Assembly (NCBI GenBank): GCA_014218235.1
Contig: CM024753.1
Span: forward strand, 178,102,348 to 178,166,347
Direction: 5' to 3'
DNA length: 64,000 bases
Source: Colocasia esculenta
Taxonomy: Eukaryota; Streptophyta; Magnoliopsida; Alismatales; Araceae
Shown here: positions 11,052 to 20,686 of the stretch, one piece after another
Layout: every line of letters begins with the position of its first letter
Position numbering within the stretch: the stretch's first letter is position 1
Position numbers and translations under genes: made by a program
The notes under the pieces: generated by a model
The model's database searches: none
Told to the model about the DNA's origin: nothing
The model's input: the letters and a program-made list of their open reading frames with translations, nothing else

Positions 11052-11797
11052 ACCAGCGGCGACTTCCTCCTGTACGAGCATGTGGGGATCCTGTCTCTGC
11101 TATGGCATGGGCAGTCACTTGCCCCTGCAGTGCTGGCGCACCTTTATAGCTCTCTGACCACGATGAGCTTAGGAGGATGCACATGCGGGAGCTTGTTCCT
11201 GCTTCAGGTATGGATGGAAGCTCATTTAAAGTTTGATTTTGCTGAGAAGCAACCCACCCCCTCCAGAATTTTCCTTCGGAGTTTAGTGCACTGCAGCAGG
11301 GCCTGGTATGAGCCAGAGAATGAAATCAAGTGTGTGACAGCACACTTGAAGAGCAGAGATGCCTGGTGGGACTACCTAGGCTACTTCCCAATGGAGGATT
11401 TCATTGTCAGGCCTCTGTTCATGAGGACAATTGAGTTTAGGGTGCACACCAGGAGGACAGAGACTTGTGGCTGGTTGGTGCTGATCAGATGGTGGTGTAC
11501 CAGCCACACCAGTGCCAGTGTCAGCTCAGAATACCACAGGAAATTCCAACTTCATCCCACTGCACCACCATGACCATCTCGGGGAGGAACGAGAAGTTGA
11601 TGAAGAAAGCAAGGAAGACTTGGGAGAAGTACACGGTGAGCAGGAAGGTGGGACAGGCACTGCAAGAGAATTGGGAAGACATCTGGAAATATGAGGAATA
11701 TATTGACACAATCCACCCTATTTCTTGTGATTTCTTTATGGCTCGCAGAGCGAATGATGTTTTTTTACCAATTTCAATAAGTGTAACACAAATTTGA
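11052..11797 (+). pseudogene. Tat-C accessory gene A, 3' part, copy 1
   Basis: This continues the reading from 10290 with GDFLLYEHVG and LLWHGQSLAP, matching the second half of accessory gene A in Tat-E (29438-30640). Compared with the sister copy at 46661-47368 it has lost one G near 11452 (caccaggag versus caccagggag), which shifts the frame; the final third is read in the next frame to 11797. The C-terminus is basic and Lys-rich (RNEKLMKKARKTWEKY). This block is the left member of a duplicated segment. Confidence 0.7.
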
Positions 11798-12377
11798 TGA
11801 ATAAACAATGAATAGCTTTATGTTAGATGTGTTGATTGACTTGAATTGTGTGGAATGGACCTAATGGAGTGTCAAATTGCCTTCAATTGAGTGGATTGAG
11901 TGTTCTGTGAAGATTAGGTGCGCAGGGGTTGGCGTCCACATCGATGGATGCCAAAGCCAGGTAGGCGGCTACCCTGAGGCCGTTAACGGCCAGACAGAAG
12001 GTCGACGTCCCAATCGATGGCCTTCCATAGAAAAGTGGACATCCACCAAGCTGCCATCGAATGGAGTACGGGGTTTGATAGGGTTACCTCGGGGCCAGAG
12101 ATAGACGGCCAAGGGATCACCGACAGACATTAATGAACGTCTAGATAGGTGACGTCAAATAAAGTTGAACGGCCACGGCCTTGATGTCAACTTCAAATTT
12201 TTGCTTTTATTTTCGAGGCCCATCTCCGACTCCTTTTCACCTTCTTTCAAACTGCCAAACGCCTATTCGCCTTCCCACACTCGCTTTCGCTTTCTTTCCC
12301 TCTCAACTTCTTTCTAATTCCTGAAATTTCCTTTAATCTCCTTCTCCTTCTCGGACTGTGCCTAGACCGCTCGGATA
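11798..12377. other. Spacer between accessory genes, copy 1
   Basis: No gene is visible. The spacer carries many Tat-C dyads (for example arms at 12134-12142 and 12150-12158 with a 7-nt gap, and others at 11932-12060) and then a C/T-rich stretch at 12230-12360, which may be the leader of the PMD gene. The sister copy is at 47369-47987. Confidence 0.6.
11930..12190. repeat. Tat-C dyad cluster between accessory genes, copy 1
   Basis: At least six 25-26 bp interrupted palindromes are packed here, for example TTGGCGTCC / GGATGCCAA with 8 nt between, TAGGCGGCT / GGCCGTTAA with 7 nt, TGAACGTCT / TGACGTCAA with 7 nt, and TGAACGGCC / TGATGTCAA with 7 nt. The spacer sequences differ while the half-sites and spacing are kept. 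Confidence 0.65.
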
Positions 12378-12914
12378 ATGGCGAGGGGGAAGAAGACGGT
12401 GAATCAGGACCGCCCTCACCGGATGGAGGAAGAGGAGGAAGAGATAGGGAGCTCCGGAGGAGAGTACACAGCGGAGGAGGAAGTTGGCGGCAGTGCACCA
12501 GACGGGGAGGAGACGGCGGGAAGTGGTGGAGAAAGGGAGGAAGAAACGGAGATTGAAGCGCAACGGAGGACCGCTCGACACCCGAAGGTAGGTCAACTAC
12601 CCCTAAACCCTGTGGATTGGTTGTAGAAAAAAAGTGGAAACCGGGGGGAAACAGAGGAGATGCCATCAGGTTGAACAGGAACTCAACGTCAACATCGGTT
12701 GGCATCGAGTTCCTGTTGACGTTAGGGCAATGCCGTCAAGATGAACTTGACGGCAAGTCTCTAAATGTTAACCCATAATCTTGACGGCCACCATGTAGAC
12801 GTCAAATATTTGTAAACGGAAAGCCCCTTGACGTCAACATTTTATTAACGGCAGTCGATACTGACGTTGACTTTCTATGTTCTGTGCAGGGAAAAGGCCG
12901 GATGAGGAGTAGGG
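12378..12914 (+). pseudogene. Tat-C PMD gene, exon 1 and start of exon 2, copy 1
   Basis: Exon 1 (12378-12587, 70 codons) begins MARGKKTVNQ, is highly acidic, and ends AAG|GTAGGT. The intron (12588-12889) ends TTCTGTGCAG. Exon 2 begins at 12890 and is cut at 12914 by LTR-D; a further 82 bp lie at 16509-16590, where similarity to the complete copy at 47988-50773 stops. This is a duplicated, truncated relic. Confidence 0.7.
12660..12870. repeat. Tat-C dyads inside PMD intron 1, copy 1
   Basis: The intron contains a near-continuous run of dyads, including TGCCGTCAA / TTGACGGCA with 7 nt between, TTGACGGCC / AGACGTCAA with 7 nt, TAAACGGAA / TGACGTCAA with 7 nt and TTAACGGCA / TGACGTTGA with 8 nt. 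The sister intron at 48290-48480 has the same series. Confidence 0.7.
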
Positions 12915-13064
12915 TGTAACGTCGTGCGTTTTCCGGATCCCCTTGGATCCAGGTTTAGTGGGTTTGGTGGCCAATGTGAGGCCCATTAGTGTTGTGTGTT
13001 TCTTGCTAGATCCTTACTGGGTTTGGTTTGGATCAGTGTTGGTGTTCAGCTTGCTGGACACCAA

Positions 13065-13170
13065 CAGTGTGTTGGCGTCCATCGATGAGGACGTCGACTG
13101 TTGAACTTGGCGTCAAGCTTTGTGGACGTCTAGTTGTGGCGGTCTGGTTAAACGGCCAAGGATTGACGTT
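13065..13170. repeat. Dyad words in LTR-D, first cluster
   Basis: 26-bp dyads of the Tat-C type occur here: TTGGCGTCC / GGACGTCGA separated by 8 nt and TTGGCGTCA / GGACGTCTA by 8 nt. LTR-D is not a Tat-C LTR, yet it uses the same vocabulary. Confidence 0.6.
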
Positions 13171-13684
13171 AACCTGACATGCCTGTGTTTTTATGGTAGA
13201 CCCGAGCTCTGTTCTTTTTCCTCCTTCTCCCTTCCTCTTTCCCCACCTTCACCCTTGAGCTTCTTCGCGAGTTCTGACGGTCGGCGGGAGCTCGTGGGAA
13301 GGCCGTGGTGCGCGTGGTAGCGGCAGATCGGGCGGGGAATGATGGATTGGAGCGCGGTGTTCGTGGGACGTTTCTCGGGTTTCGGCGTGATTCGAGGTTC
13401 TTCGGGAGTTTAATTGCGTTTCTGAGGTAGGGGTCGAGCCCTGTTAGCTTGTTAGAAACATTAAAACACGACTTAATCACTTGAACCAGCATTTTTATTG
13501 TATTTTCGGATTAAGTTGCACCATGTGGGGTTAATGGGTGGTTTGAGTAATTTAGTGAATAAAGCATGTTGTAGTGAGTTGTTTCGGGTTTTGGTATGTT
13601 AAAGGAACCGTTTTTATTTGTTTTTCTGTAGTTTAAACGGTTGGAAAACCTGTAGAGCTGGATTAGGGTTTCTGCAGGGTTTTA

Positions 13685-13800
13685 GGCTGGAGAACTTGGC
13701 GTCAAGATCTCTTGTCGCCAAGCTCACCAGCCGGGATATAGACGGCTAGATCGCTTGCCGTTTACTTCTTATAAGCGGCAGTCGATGATGCCGCTAACCT
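13685..13800. repeat. Dyad words in LTR-D, second cluster
   Basis: Three consecutive 26-bp units: TTGGCGTCA / TGTCGCCAA, TAGACGGCT / TGCCGTTTA and TAAGCGGCA / TGCCGCTAA, each with an 8-nt spacer. The phrase CTTGCCGTTTA also occurs in the Tat-C leader (- strand, near 59990). Confidence 0.65.
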
Positions 13801-14312
13801 GTGCATGTATCCATGCAGTGTTGTTTACGTAGTTTTCCTGGTTATGAATATTGTGTGATTGTGTGCGCATGGCAATGACTGGTGTGAGCCAGTGCACTTG
13901 TTATGCTCTTGGAGCATACTGCTCATGTAATGGGCAAGTTTTACATGAATGATGTGTGATGTACGTAATCGCTTTGCGTGGTATGTGTGGTGCGTTGGCA
14001 CCCGTGGCACTCTTGGAGTGCGTTGTCCATATGTTGGGCATGCGGTTTACGTGGAAGACGTGTGGTACACCATCCAGGGTGTAATATACACGTATTGTCT
14101 ACGTGGTTTGAGTGTGTGTTTACTACACACTTTGTTGTAATGCAATTCTTATGATTTATCGTAGTAACTGGGCAGTGAGGTTCCTGAGTGAGCCTAGCCA
14201 TGACTTTGTGGTGTTTGGGCAGTGAAGGTCCATACCGACCTAGCCCTGGTCCGTTGTTGTCTTTCGAATAATATTATATGGATTTATGAAGTAAGTGGTG
14301 TGTTGTTACGAA

Positions 14313-14473
14313 GGTCATCTCATGACCGATGATAGGCCAAATATGATTGGCTATCGTGATTTATATATGTGTTAGTGTGAGTTAGCTTGGAGGTTACAAG
14401 ATGACCAATGATAGGCAAGTTAGTGGTTCAGGTATGTGTTGGTGTGGGATAGCTTTGGGGTCACACGGTGACC
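14313..14473. repeat. Three GGTCAY-N3-RTGACC palindromes in LTR-D
   Basis: GGTCAT-CTC-ATGACC at 14313-14327, GGTTAC-AAG-ATGACC at 14392-14406 and GGTCAC-ACG-GTGACC at 14459-14473. Each is followed by RATGATAGGC-like or RATGTTAAGC sequence. This is a diverged repeat with a 67-79 bp period. Confidence 0.6.
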
Positions 14474-16503
14474 GATGTTAAGCTAATCCTAATACTTGTA
14501 TATTGTGAATTATAAGTAAAGGTTATATGTGTAAGTATCGTGGTTTGTGCTAGCCGAGTGTGGTGGTCCGGCGCCTATTCCAGAATGCCTCTCTAGTCGG
14601 GTACCCCAAGTTCTTTGTGAGCCAGGCACGTGTGTTTGTTGTGCTCGGGGTTTTGTCCCGGTACTTGTGTTGTACCGTTGAGGTCTGTGTCGTCTTCCTG
14701 GACACCCTCACTCCTGAGTTTGAGTTGTACGTCCGGCTGAGGGAAAGACGACAGTGGGCAGCGACTTCCCAGAGTTTGTTCTTTTGTCGCTTGTAGCGCG
14801 CTCGTAGTTGGGGGTACGGACACCAGTAGTCGACACTGGTCCCCAGCTAGTCCTATTTTCCAATGCCTCACTTTAGAGTGCTCCGGCCAGAGACTCTAGA
14901 GGTGCCAGGCATGGGCCTGCAGTTGTGTGTCTGCAGGTGTGGTGTTGGTTGGTCTCCACAGTTGTTTGACTTCTTCCTAGTGGAGCGGCAGTTGGACCTT
15001 TCGTCCGTGACTGCGAGGCTGAGAGGTAGTTCTTGTGTTGTGTTGTCTGGGTTGGATATTGGCCTGATCAGCCAGTAGTCCGTTCCCGTGTGGTGGCGTC
15101 GTTCTTTCTGACTCGTGCTTTGCCAGTGACTGTGGTTTGTGAGTTTGTGACTCGTGGTCGAGGTTTGACCAGTTCGAGGTGTGCCCTGGTGTTGGCACAG
15201 TTGTGACTCAGTTGTGGTTTGTGTGACTCGTCGATTAAGGTTTCACCTGTAATATTGTGCCTAATTAAAGGTATAATATAATTATGGTTCAGTGTGGTGT
15301 TTATCACCTACTTGTACCCTTGTTCGGGTGTTTGTGTTGTGGAACCTCAGAGTAGCAGGTACTTGTTCCCTTCGTGGGTTACTTTGTACTTTTGTGGTGG
15401 TACATTGTGTATCAACCTTCCCGGGTACTTGTGTTTTGTGGAGGTCTTGTGGTTTGACCTGCCACTTGTTGTATCCTAACTGTTTTAAGTAGATCTTTGT
15501 TTATATTTTATTGTGGATTAGTTTGTGATTATTAATTATGTTACCTTTATGGGTATTTTGCCGATGAGGCTTATGGCCTAGGCATATTGTGGTTTAATTA
15601 AGCTATGTTCCGTGAAGGCCGTGTGAGACCTTCCACTTGTTGAGTTTTACTCTTCTTGGATATGATTCCAATTATAGCTTTAGTGTGTTATGGATTGGCT
15701 TCGTGGTAGCTAGTCCTATTGCTAGGTGTGTAGTTTTTGACATAGTGAGGTTTGGAGTATAAAGGACCAGCTCTTTGTTAGCAGTCCTATTACTCAAGTG
15801 TTTGAGGTCGCCTGTAAAGCTTGTAGCCTGGGCAGTGACTTGCCTGTGTGGCTTATAGTTTAGGCAAACCGTTGTTGTAGCAGTGTGCCAGTGAGACTGT
15901 GGATTAGGCACTTTGGTTGTTGGGCTAACTAATGATTTTATATTAGTCCTGTAGTCCTATTTTTCTTCTGAGGACGTTATGTTTATTATCATAAGCATGT
16001 TTAATTGTTATTTATTGTAATGATGTAAGCATGAAATGGTTTGGCTATTGTTGTTGCCAGTGAGACCCATTGGGGTCGAGGTGTCTGTGGTTACAGTGTT
16101 GTTTAGGGTAGCCCCTACTGAGCCAGTGACTTGTTGAGGCTCACTCCCCTACAGTTATTTTCAGGGCTTGCCGTGAGTTTGGCTTGCAGCGGTGTTGTGA
16201 CAGAGTTGTACCACCAGCAGTAGTTTAGTAGTTAGTGTTTTGTGAGCTTGTGCTCTCTCGGGGTATGCCCCAGGTAGTTGTACTCTTTTAATTGGACATG
16301 TATTAATGTAATGTGACAGTTGTACAAATTTGTAAACAGATATGAGCACATTACTTTCTTATGTCTTATATTCTTGTGGTTTGCCTTTTTTATATTCTTA
16401 CTGGACTCGTGTGTGAGATATCCCTTGCGACACTTCGGTGCGTTCGCGGGAGGCGGATCTGGATATGAAGCCTTAATGGGCATAAATACCCCGGTCCGTC
16501 ACA

Positions 16504-16590
16504 TAGGGTGACTTGGGACTTATGCTGGGCATGGTACCGGGTGCTGCTGGAGGTCCAGTAGACTAGGATTGCACGGATGAGGTTCGGGCA
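16504..16590 (+). pseudogene. PMD exon 2 fragment after LTR-D, copy 1
   Basis: After the right TAGGG copy the sequence again follows the complete PMD gene (48529 onward) up to GGTTCGGGCA at 16590. There similarity ends abruptly and Tat-E leader sequence begins. The breakpoint lacks an LTR end or a primer site. Confidence 0.75.
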
Positions 16591-16772
16591 AATTCGAATC
16601 AATTAAAAGTAACCATCATCATTGCCAACTGCTTGCTTTGGGTGAGACGTTTTCTCTTTCCTTTTGTCTGCATAGGATTGTTTGTTTAGGAAACTAAGAG
16701 TCTGTCTAGGTTAGGTTGTCTCTCTCAAGTCTGGAAAGGTTCTCCCCATCTCTCTCCACCCACTTTCCAAAC
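16591..16772 (+). other. Tat-E leader remnant
   Basis: A/T-rich then C/T-rich untranslated sequence upstream of the gag start. A tRNA primer site would be expected near its left end but is absent, which marks the 5' truncation. Confidence 0.5.
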
Positions 16773-18595
16773 ATGGAGTCTTTCTTGAACCCAATCTACA
16801 ATAGTGAGAATCCCGACACTGCCCTCCAGAATTCCCGGGATTACAAAGAGTCCCTCCCCCATGATTTCTTTGACGAGGTGACTCGGCCTTAGGTCGCTAC
16901 CGTCCATACCTCTGAGGGTCGCCGTCGTGACGAGGGCAGCCCGTCTCGGAACACCCACCCTCCTCAATCGGACGATCAAGCCGCTCAGCTCTTGCACCTA
17001 ATTCCTCAGCTTGATCAGTCCCAAATCCAGACCCTCATGACGGCCCTCAAAGGAAAGGCCGCTTCCTCACCCTCACCCAGAGCGGGCGCGTCACGCCCCG
17101 CAGCAGCTACATCCGGCCCCCACATCACCATGGGACGAGCCGACAACACCCCCATCCGACCGTAGACCATCCGGTTTACGCCATTCGAGTCTGAGCACTA
17201 TATTCCCCGTGAGTCGAGGCCGCGGTCTCCACCATACCAGCCATGTTTTTCCCCTCATCATCCTGAGCCATGCACCAGGCCCACCTCTCGTGCCTCGTCC
17301 ATCTACGCTCAGCCATCCGCCGCACCGGACATGATGTCCGAGTGGGCGTCCATCAAGAAGGAGCTCCAAGAGCTCCGTAAGCAAGTCGACCCTAGGCACA
17401 CCACGATGTGCATATGCCAAATTTCAATGGCCTATGGGTCCCCTCTCCATCCGAGCTGCCAAAGTACCGCAAGTACAACGGCTCAGGCAATCCTACACTC
17501 ATATCAAGATTTCATCTATGAATCCGCTCCCTACCAGCATGACCGCCGTCTCATGGCATATCTCTTTCGCCGGTCGCTGGACGGGCATGCTCTTGATTGG
17601 TTCTACTCCCTGCTACCTGAGGACGCTGAGGACTTCGCTGTCGTGAAGGCCAAGTTCCTCGAACAATTCCAAGATAGGGTCGGGCCTGAATATTCCCTCA
17701 CGGATCTCATAGCTGAAAAGATGAAGCCGGATGAGGATTTCTCAGCATACGCCGATAGGTGGAGGCAAATGGCCACCAGAGTTCCGGGGTACCTTCCAGA
17801 GGGGGAGAAGGTAAAGATCATCATCGCCAATGCCACACCTGCCTACCGCAACATTTTGGCGATGAACAACATCTCCAATATGCATCAGCTCTATAGCCGG
17901 GCCCGGTTCATCCAGACCCAGCTCAAAGATTCTCCCATCCATTCCATGTTTGAACCCCAGAAGTCTCGTTTCCAAAGGAAGCCTCAGGGGCCTGTCACCG
18001 AAGGCGTCCAAGTGAACGAGCAAGTAAGCGCGTTCAACCCGACCGGCCAGAGCCAAAACCGCCAATACAATGCCCAGGGTCAGAACCTTACCAATCCGCC
18101 AAAGGGCAGCAGCAGCGCCAATACAACCAAGTACCACCTCCTGATGGCTCTCAACAAAGGCGTCCCATGGGCCCTAGGAGAGCTCACTATCCACCATTGC
18201 CGGAGACACTCTCCGACATATTCTTGGCCTTGCTCTCCACAGACGCCATTAGGCTCCCTCCTGAGAGACCTCTGAACCCAAGTGTGGATCAAACCCGATA
18301 CTGTGTTTTCCACAGGCAGCCTGGTCATACCATCGATCAGTGCTTCACATTCAAGGACTTGGTGTATGACTTGCATGAGCAGAAAAGGATAGATTGGACA
18401 GCCCTCCGGCAGGTGATCGGAGACATCAAAGAAGGCAGAGACAACAACAGCAGCAAAGGCAGCAGCGCCAACCACCCCCTCCACAACAACAACAGCAGCA
18501 ACATCAGCACCACTGCAGGACCTCGGATCGTCCACAACCCCTTACCTAACCATCCACCAGCTCCGAACCACCACCACAACAACCTGCCCAGGTAA
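16773..18595 (+). pseudogene. Tat-E gag
   Basis: The capsid-nucleocapsid precursor forms the virus-like particle. The start ATG at 16773 (MESFLNPIYN) is in frame with the capsid region; in-frame TAG codons near 16890 and 17160 interrupt it. The retrotransposon gag domain lies at about 17500-17960 (YLFRRSLDGHALDWFYSL and EKMKPDEDFSAYADRWR). A frameshift near 18150-18270 moves to the next frame, where a CVFHRQPGHTIDQC knuckle (C-x2-H-x4-H-x4-C) occurs, the form usual in Tat gags. The tail is Asn/Ser/Pro-rich. It cannot be translated whole. Confidence 0.85.
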
Positions 18596-19088
18596 ACCCC
18601 ATCGTCCACCACCCTCCTCCGCAAGCAAACTGGACGTACGATGATGAGCTGGACGTTCAGCAGATGATGGCCATTAACCAATATCCTATCCAATCCCAAA
18701 CAACACAACCAGCCTACGCGGCTCCCCAATCAGTCCCTCCTATAGTTTCCATGGCCAACGCCGTCATACTGCCCCCCAGTTCAGCATATGCTCCAGTCGC
18801 TAGTCCACCCATCATTTTACCTTTCGCTCCACCTGTCTCCATCCTCTACCCCCTATCATATCCGCTCCCTCACCCATCATCCTACCACCACCTAGGCCGG
18901 ACCAACCCTCCGTTGCAACATTATCCTCCGCTAGACAGCCACCCACCAATCCGACCACCCTACGGAGCGGGCGAGTTTTTCGCCGCCCATACCGACCTAT
19001 CTCCACCACCGCCACTTCCGCAAACCCCCAGCAGGTCCTGCAGCCGCCACAGCAACAGCAAGCTCAGCAACAAGCACAAGATGAGGGG
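18596..19088 (+). pseudogene. Tat-E gag-protease linker, Pro-rich
   Basis: The reading is proline- and serine-rich (many PP and HPP runs) with no conserved domain, as is usual between nucleocapsid and protease in Tat elements. The frame changes at both ends of the segment. Confidence 0.5.
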
Positions 19089-20573
19089 TTGATTGAGCCA
19101 CTGCCTGGAACCCACTATGACATCCTCAAGCACCTGGACCACGTGCCAGCCAAGATCTCCATTCTGGAGCTGATAAAGAAGTCTAAAGAGCACCAGGAAG
19201 CCCTGAGGAATTTCCTGCAGAAGGTGGTAGTAAATGAAGACATGATGGCAGACAAGCTACCTAGTGCCCTGGCCATGGTGACTCGCGGGCCGGCAATCAC
19301 ATTTGCAGAAAAGCGAATTAGCACCCCCAGAAGCCAGGAGGCTCCCCCTCTGTGTCACTCTAGTCATCAACCATATAGCAGTGGGAGCGGCACTGGTCGA
19401 TACGGGGGCATCCATAAATGTCTGCCCGCTGAGTACGCTAAGAGCCTGTGACCTGTCAGAAGTATGCTGAGGCCGACGCCCACCACCATTGTCGCTTATG
19501 ACAATTCCAGAAGATCCTGCCACGGCATGGTGACTGTGCAAGCCGAACTAGGACCCCTCGCCGTCACAGTGGACTTCTACGTCCTAGATATCGATCCCAT
19601 GTTCAAGGCTATCTTAGGGCGCCCATGGTTAGAGTCACTAGGAGCTGTGTCATCTACCGCGCACCAATGCTTGAAGTTCCCGTTCCAAGGGAGAATCATC
19701 AAGGTCAAGAGCATAGCCACCACCCACTCCGTAGATGCCCTCCACGATACCCACCTCCCAGCTGTGTGGCCAGCCAATAAACCCATCGTCTCGGTGCTAG
19801 ACATCAACTACCCCTGGAGCTACACGTTCCAGTCCCAGCGAGAGGTCAACCTAGCCCGGGTCAATGCGGTCAAGAGAAAAGAGCCACTAAGCACAAAGGG
19901 GTGGCAAATTATGATGAAGTTGGGGTACGAAGAAGGCAAGGGCCTAGGGGCAGAGCTACAAGGTATAGTCAAACCCATCCCCGACATCGTCACGAAAAGC
20001 CGATGGGGCTTAGGGTATAGGGAGAAATCCAAACCATGGTCATCCAGCACATCCACTCTTAAGGCCGACCGAGAGCCACTCCCCTGGACACTCTGGTGTC
20101 ACTTTATCAGGGGGCCTACCCAACCTGGATACAACACCATGGTAGTCGAGGCAGAACTCTCACAGCACGAGGTGCATGGCCGGAACTTCTCTCGGCACAT
20201 GGCCCCGTTGCTGACCTATAGAGCCCTAGAAGCCCTCCGTCCGACCAGGAGGAGAAAGACCGGAGACCCAGAGGCTGAGTGGTATAGATGGTTCGACATA
20301 GAAGACATCACCATCGCCTTCAGCCGACTGTTCTGGGAGGAGGAGAGAACCTGGCCGCCAGCTGCGGAAGAATTGCTAGATCCACTCGTTGCTATCACAT
20401 CCAAAAGGCAGCTCATGAGCGATGCCTCAGACGTAGGGGAGCCAGACATCCCCTACGAGGAGGGGAACACTGTTGAGGAACTCTGGAGAGGCACCTGCCT
20501 AGCCATCCACCCATCCCTCCTGGATTCCCTCCTTCCCATTCTGGTCCCATCCTCTCCTCCTTTGCTGATCTAG
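19089..20573 (+). pseudogene. Tat-E protease and G-patch domain
   Basis: The aspartic protease matures the polyprotein. An N-terminal stretch YDILKHLDHVPAKISILELI is shared with Tat-C. The catalytic DTGAS is intact at 19399-19413 but sits in a different frame from both neighbours, so two indels surround it. The second half (ILGRPWLESLGA) leads into a glycine-rich G-patch, KGWQIMMKLGYEEGKGLG, at about 19900-19965, an RNA-binding motif also found after some retroviral proteases. A long variable linker follows, ending at a TAG at 20571. Confidence 0.8.
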
Positions 20574-20686
20574 CTGACTCCTCAGCTCCTCACGGCGGCG
20601 CACAGCCTCCTCACACCCCAGCTCCCACCGGCTGTCCTCTCCGCCCTTCAAGCTGATCCAGGTGACCACGAGGTCACCCTCTCCTG

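Larger units (their letters stand above)
12915..16503 (+). mobile_element. LTR-D: solo LTR-like insertion, 3589 bp
   Basis: It begins TGTAACGTCG and ends GTCCGTCACA, with a perfect 5-bp duplication TAGGG at 12910-12914 and 16504-16508. The sister copy near 48528 shows the empty site with a single TAGGG, so both ends are certain. I find no internal terminal repeat, primer site, polypurine tract or polyprotein, so a solo LTR is most likely. The 3' end resembles gypsy LTR ends. A C/T-rich stretch (13205-13265) precedes a GC-rich zone, and 13840-16330 is G/T-rich. Orientation is inferred from the similarity of its 3' end to other LTR ends and is uncertain. All open frames inside are short and unrecognisable. 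Confidence 0.85.

Noticed and set aside
13205..13325. Promoter plus first exon of a host gene in LTR-D
   Set aside because: A C/T-rich then GC-rich arrangement resembles plant gene starts, but the whole block is bounded by a TAGGG duplication and a similar layout recurs in the right-end LTR.
15292..15492. Cys- and Val-rich small proteins within LTR-D
   Set aside because: Short frames in G/T-rich LTR sequence, unsupported by motifs, and different in each frame.
16503..16600. LTR-D as the 5' LTR of Tat-E
   Set aside because: LTR-D is closed by its own target duplication and followed by 82 bp of PMD exon before Tat-E begins, and the Tat-E 3' LTR is a different sequence (LTR-B).
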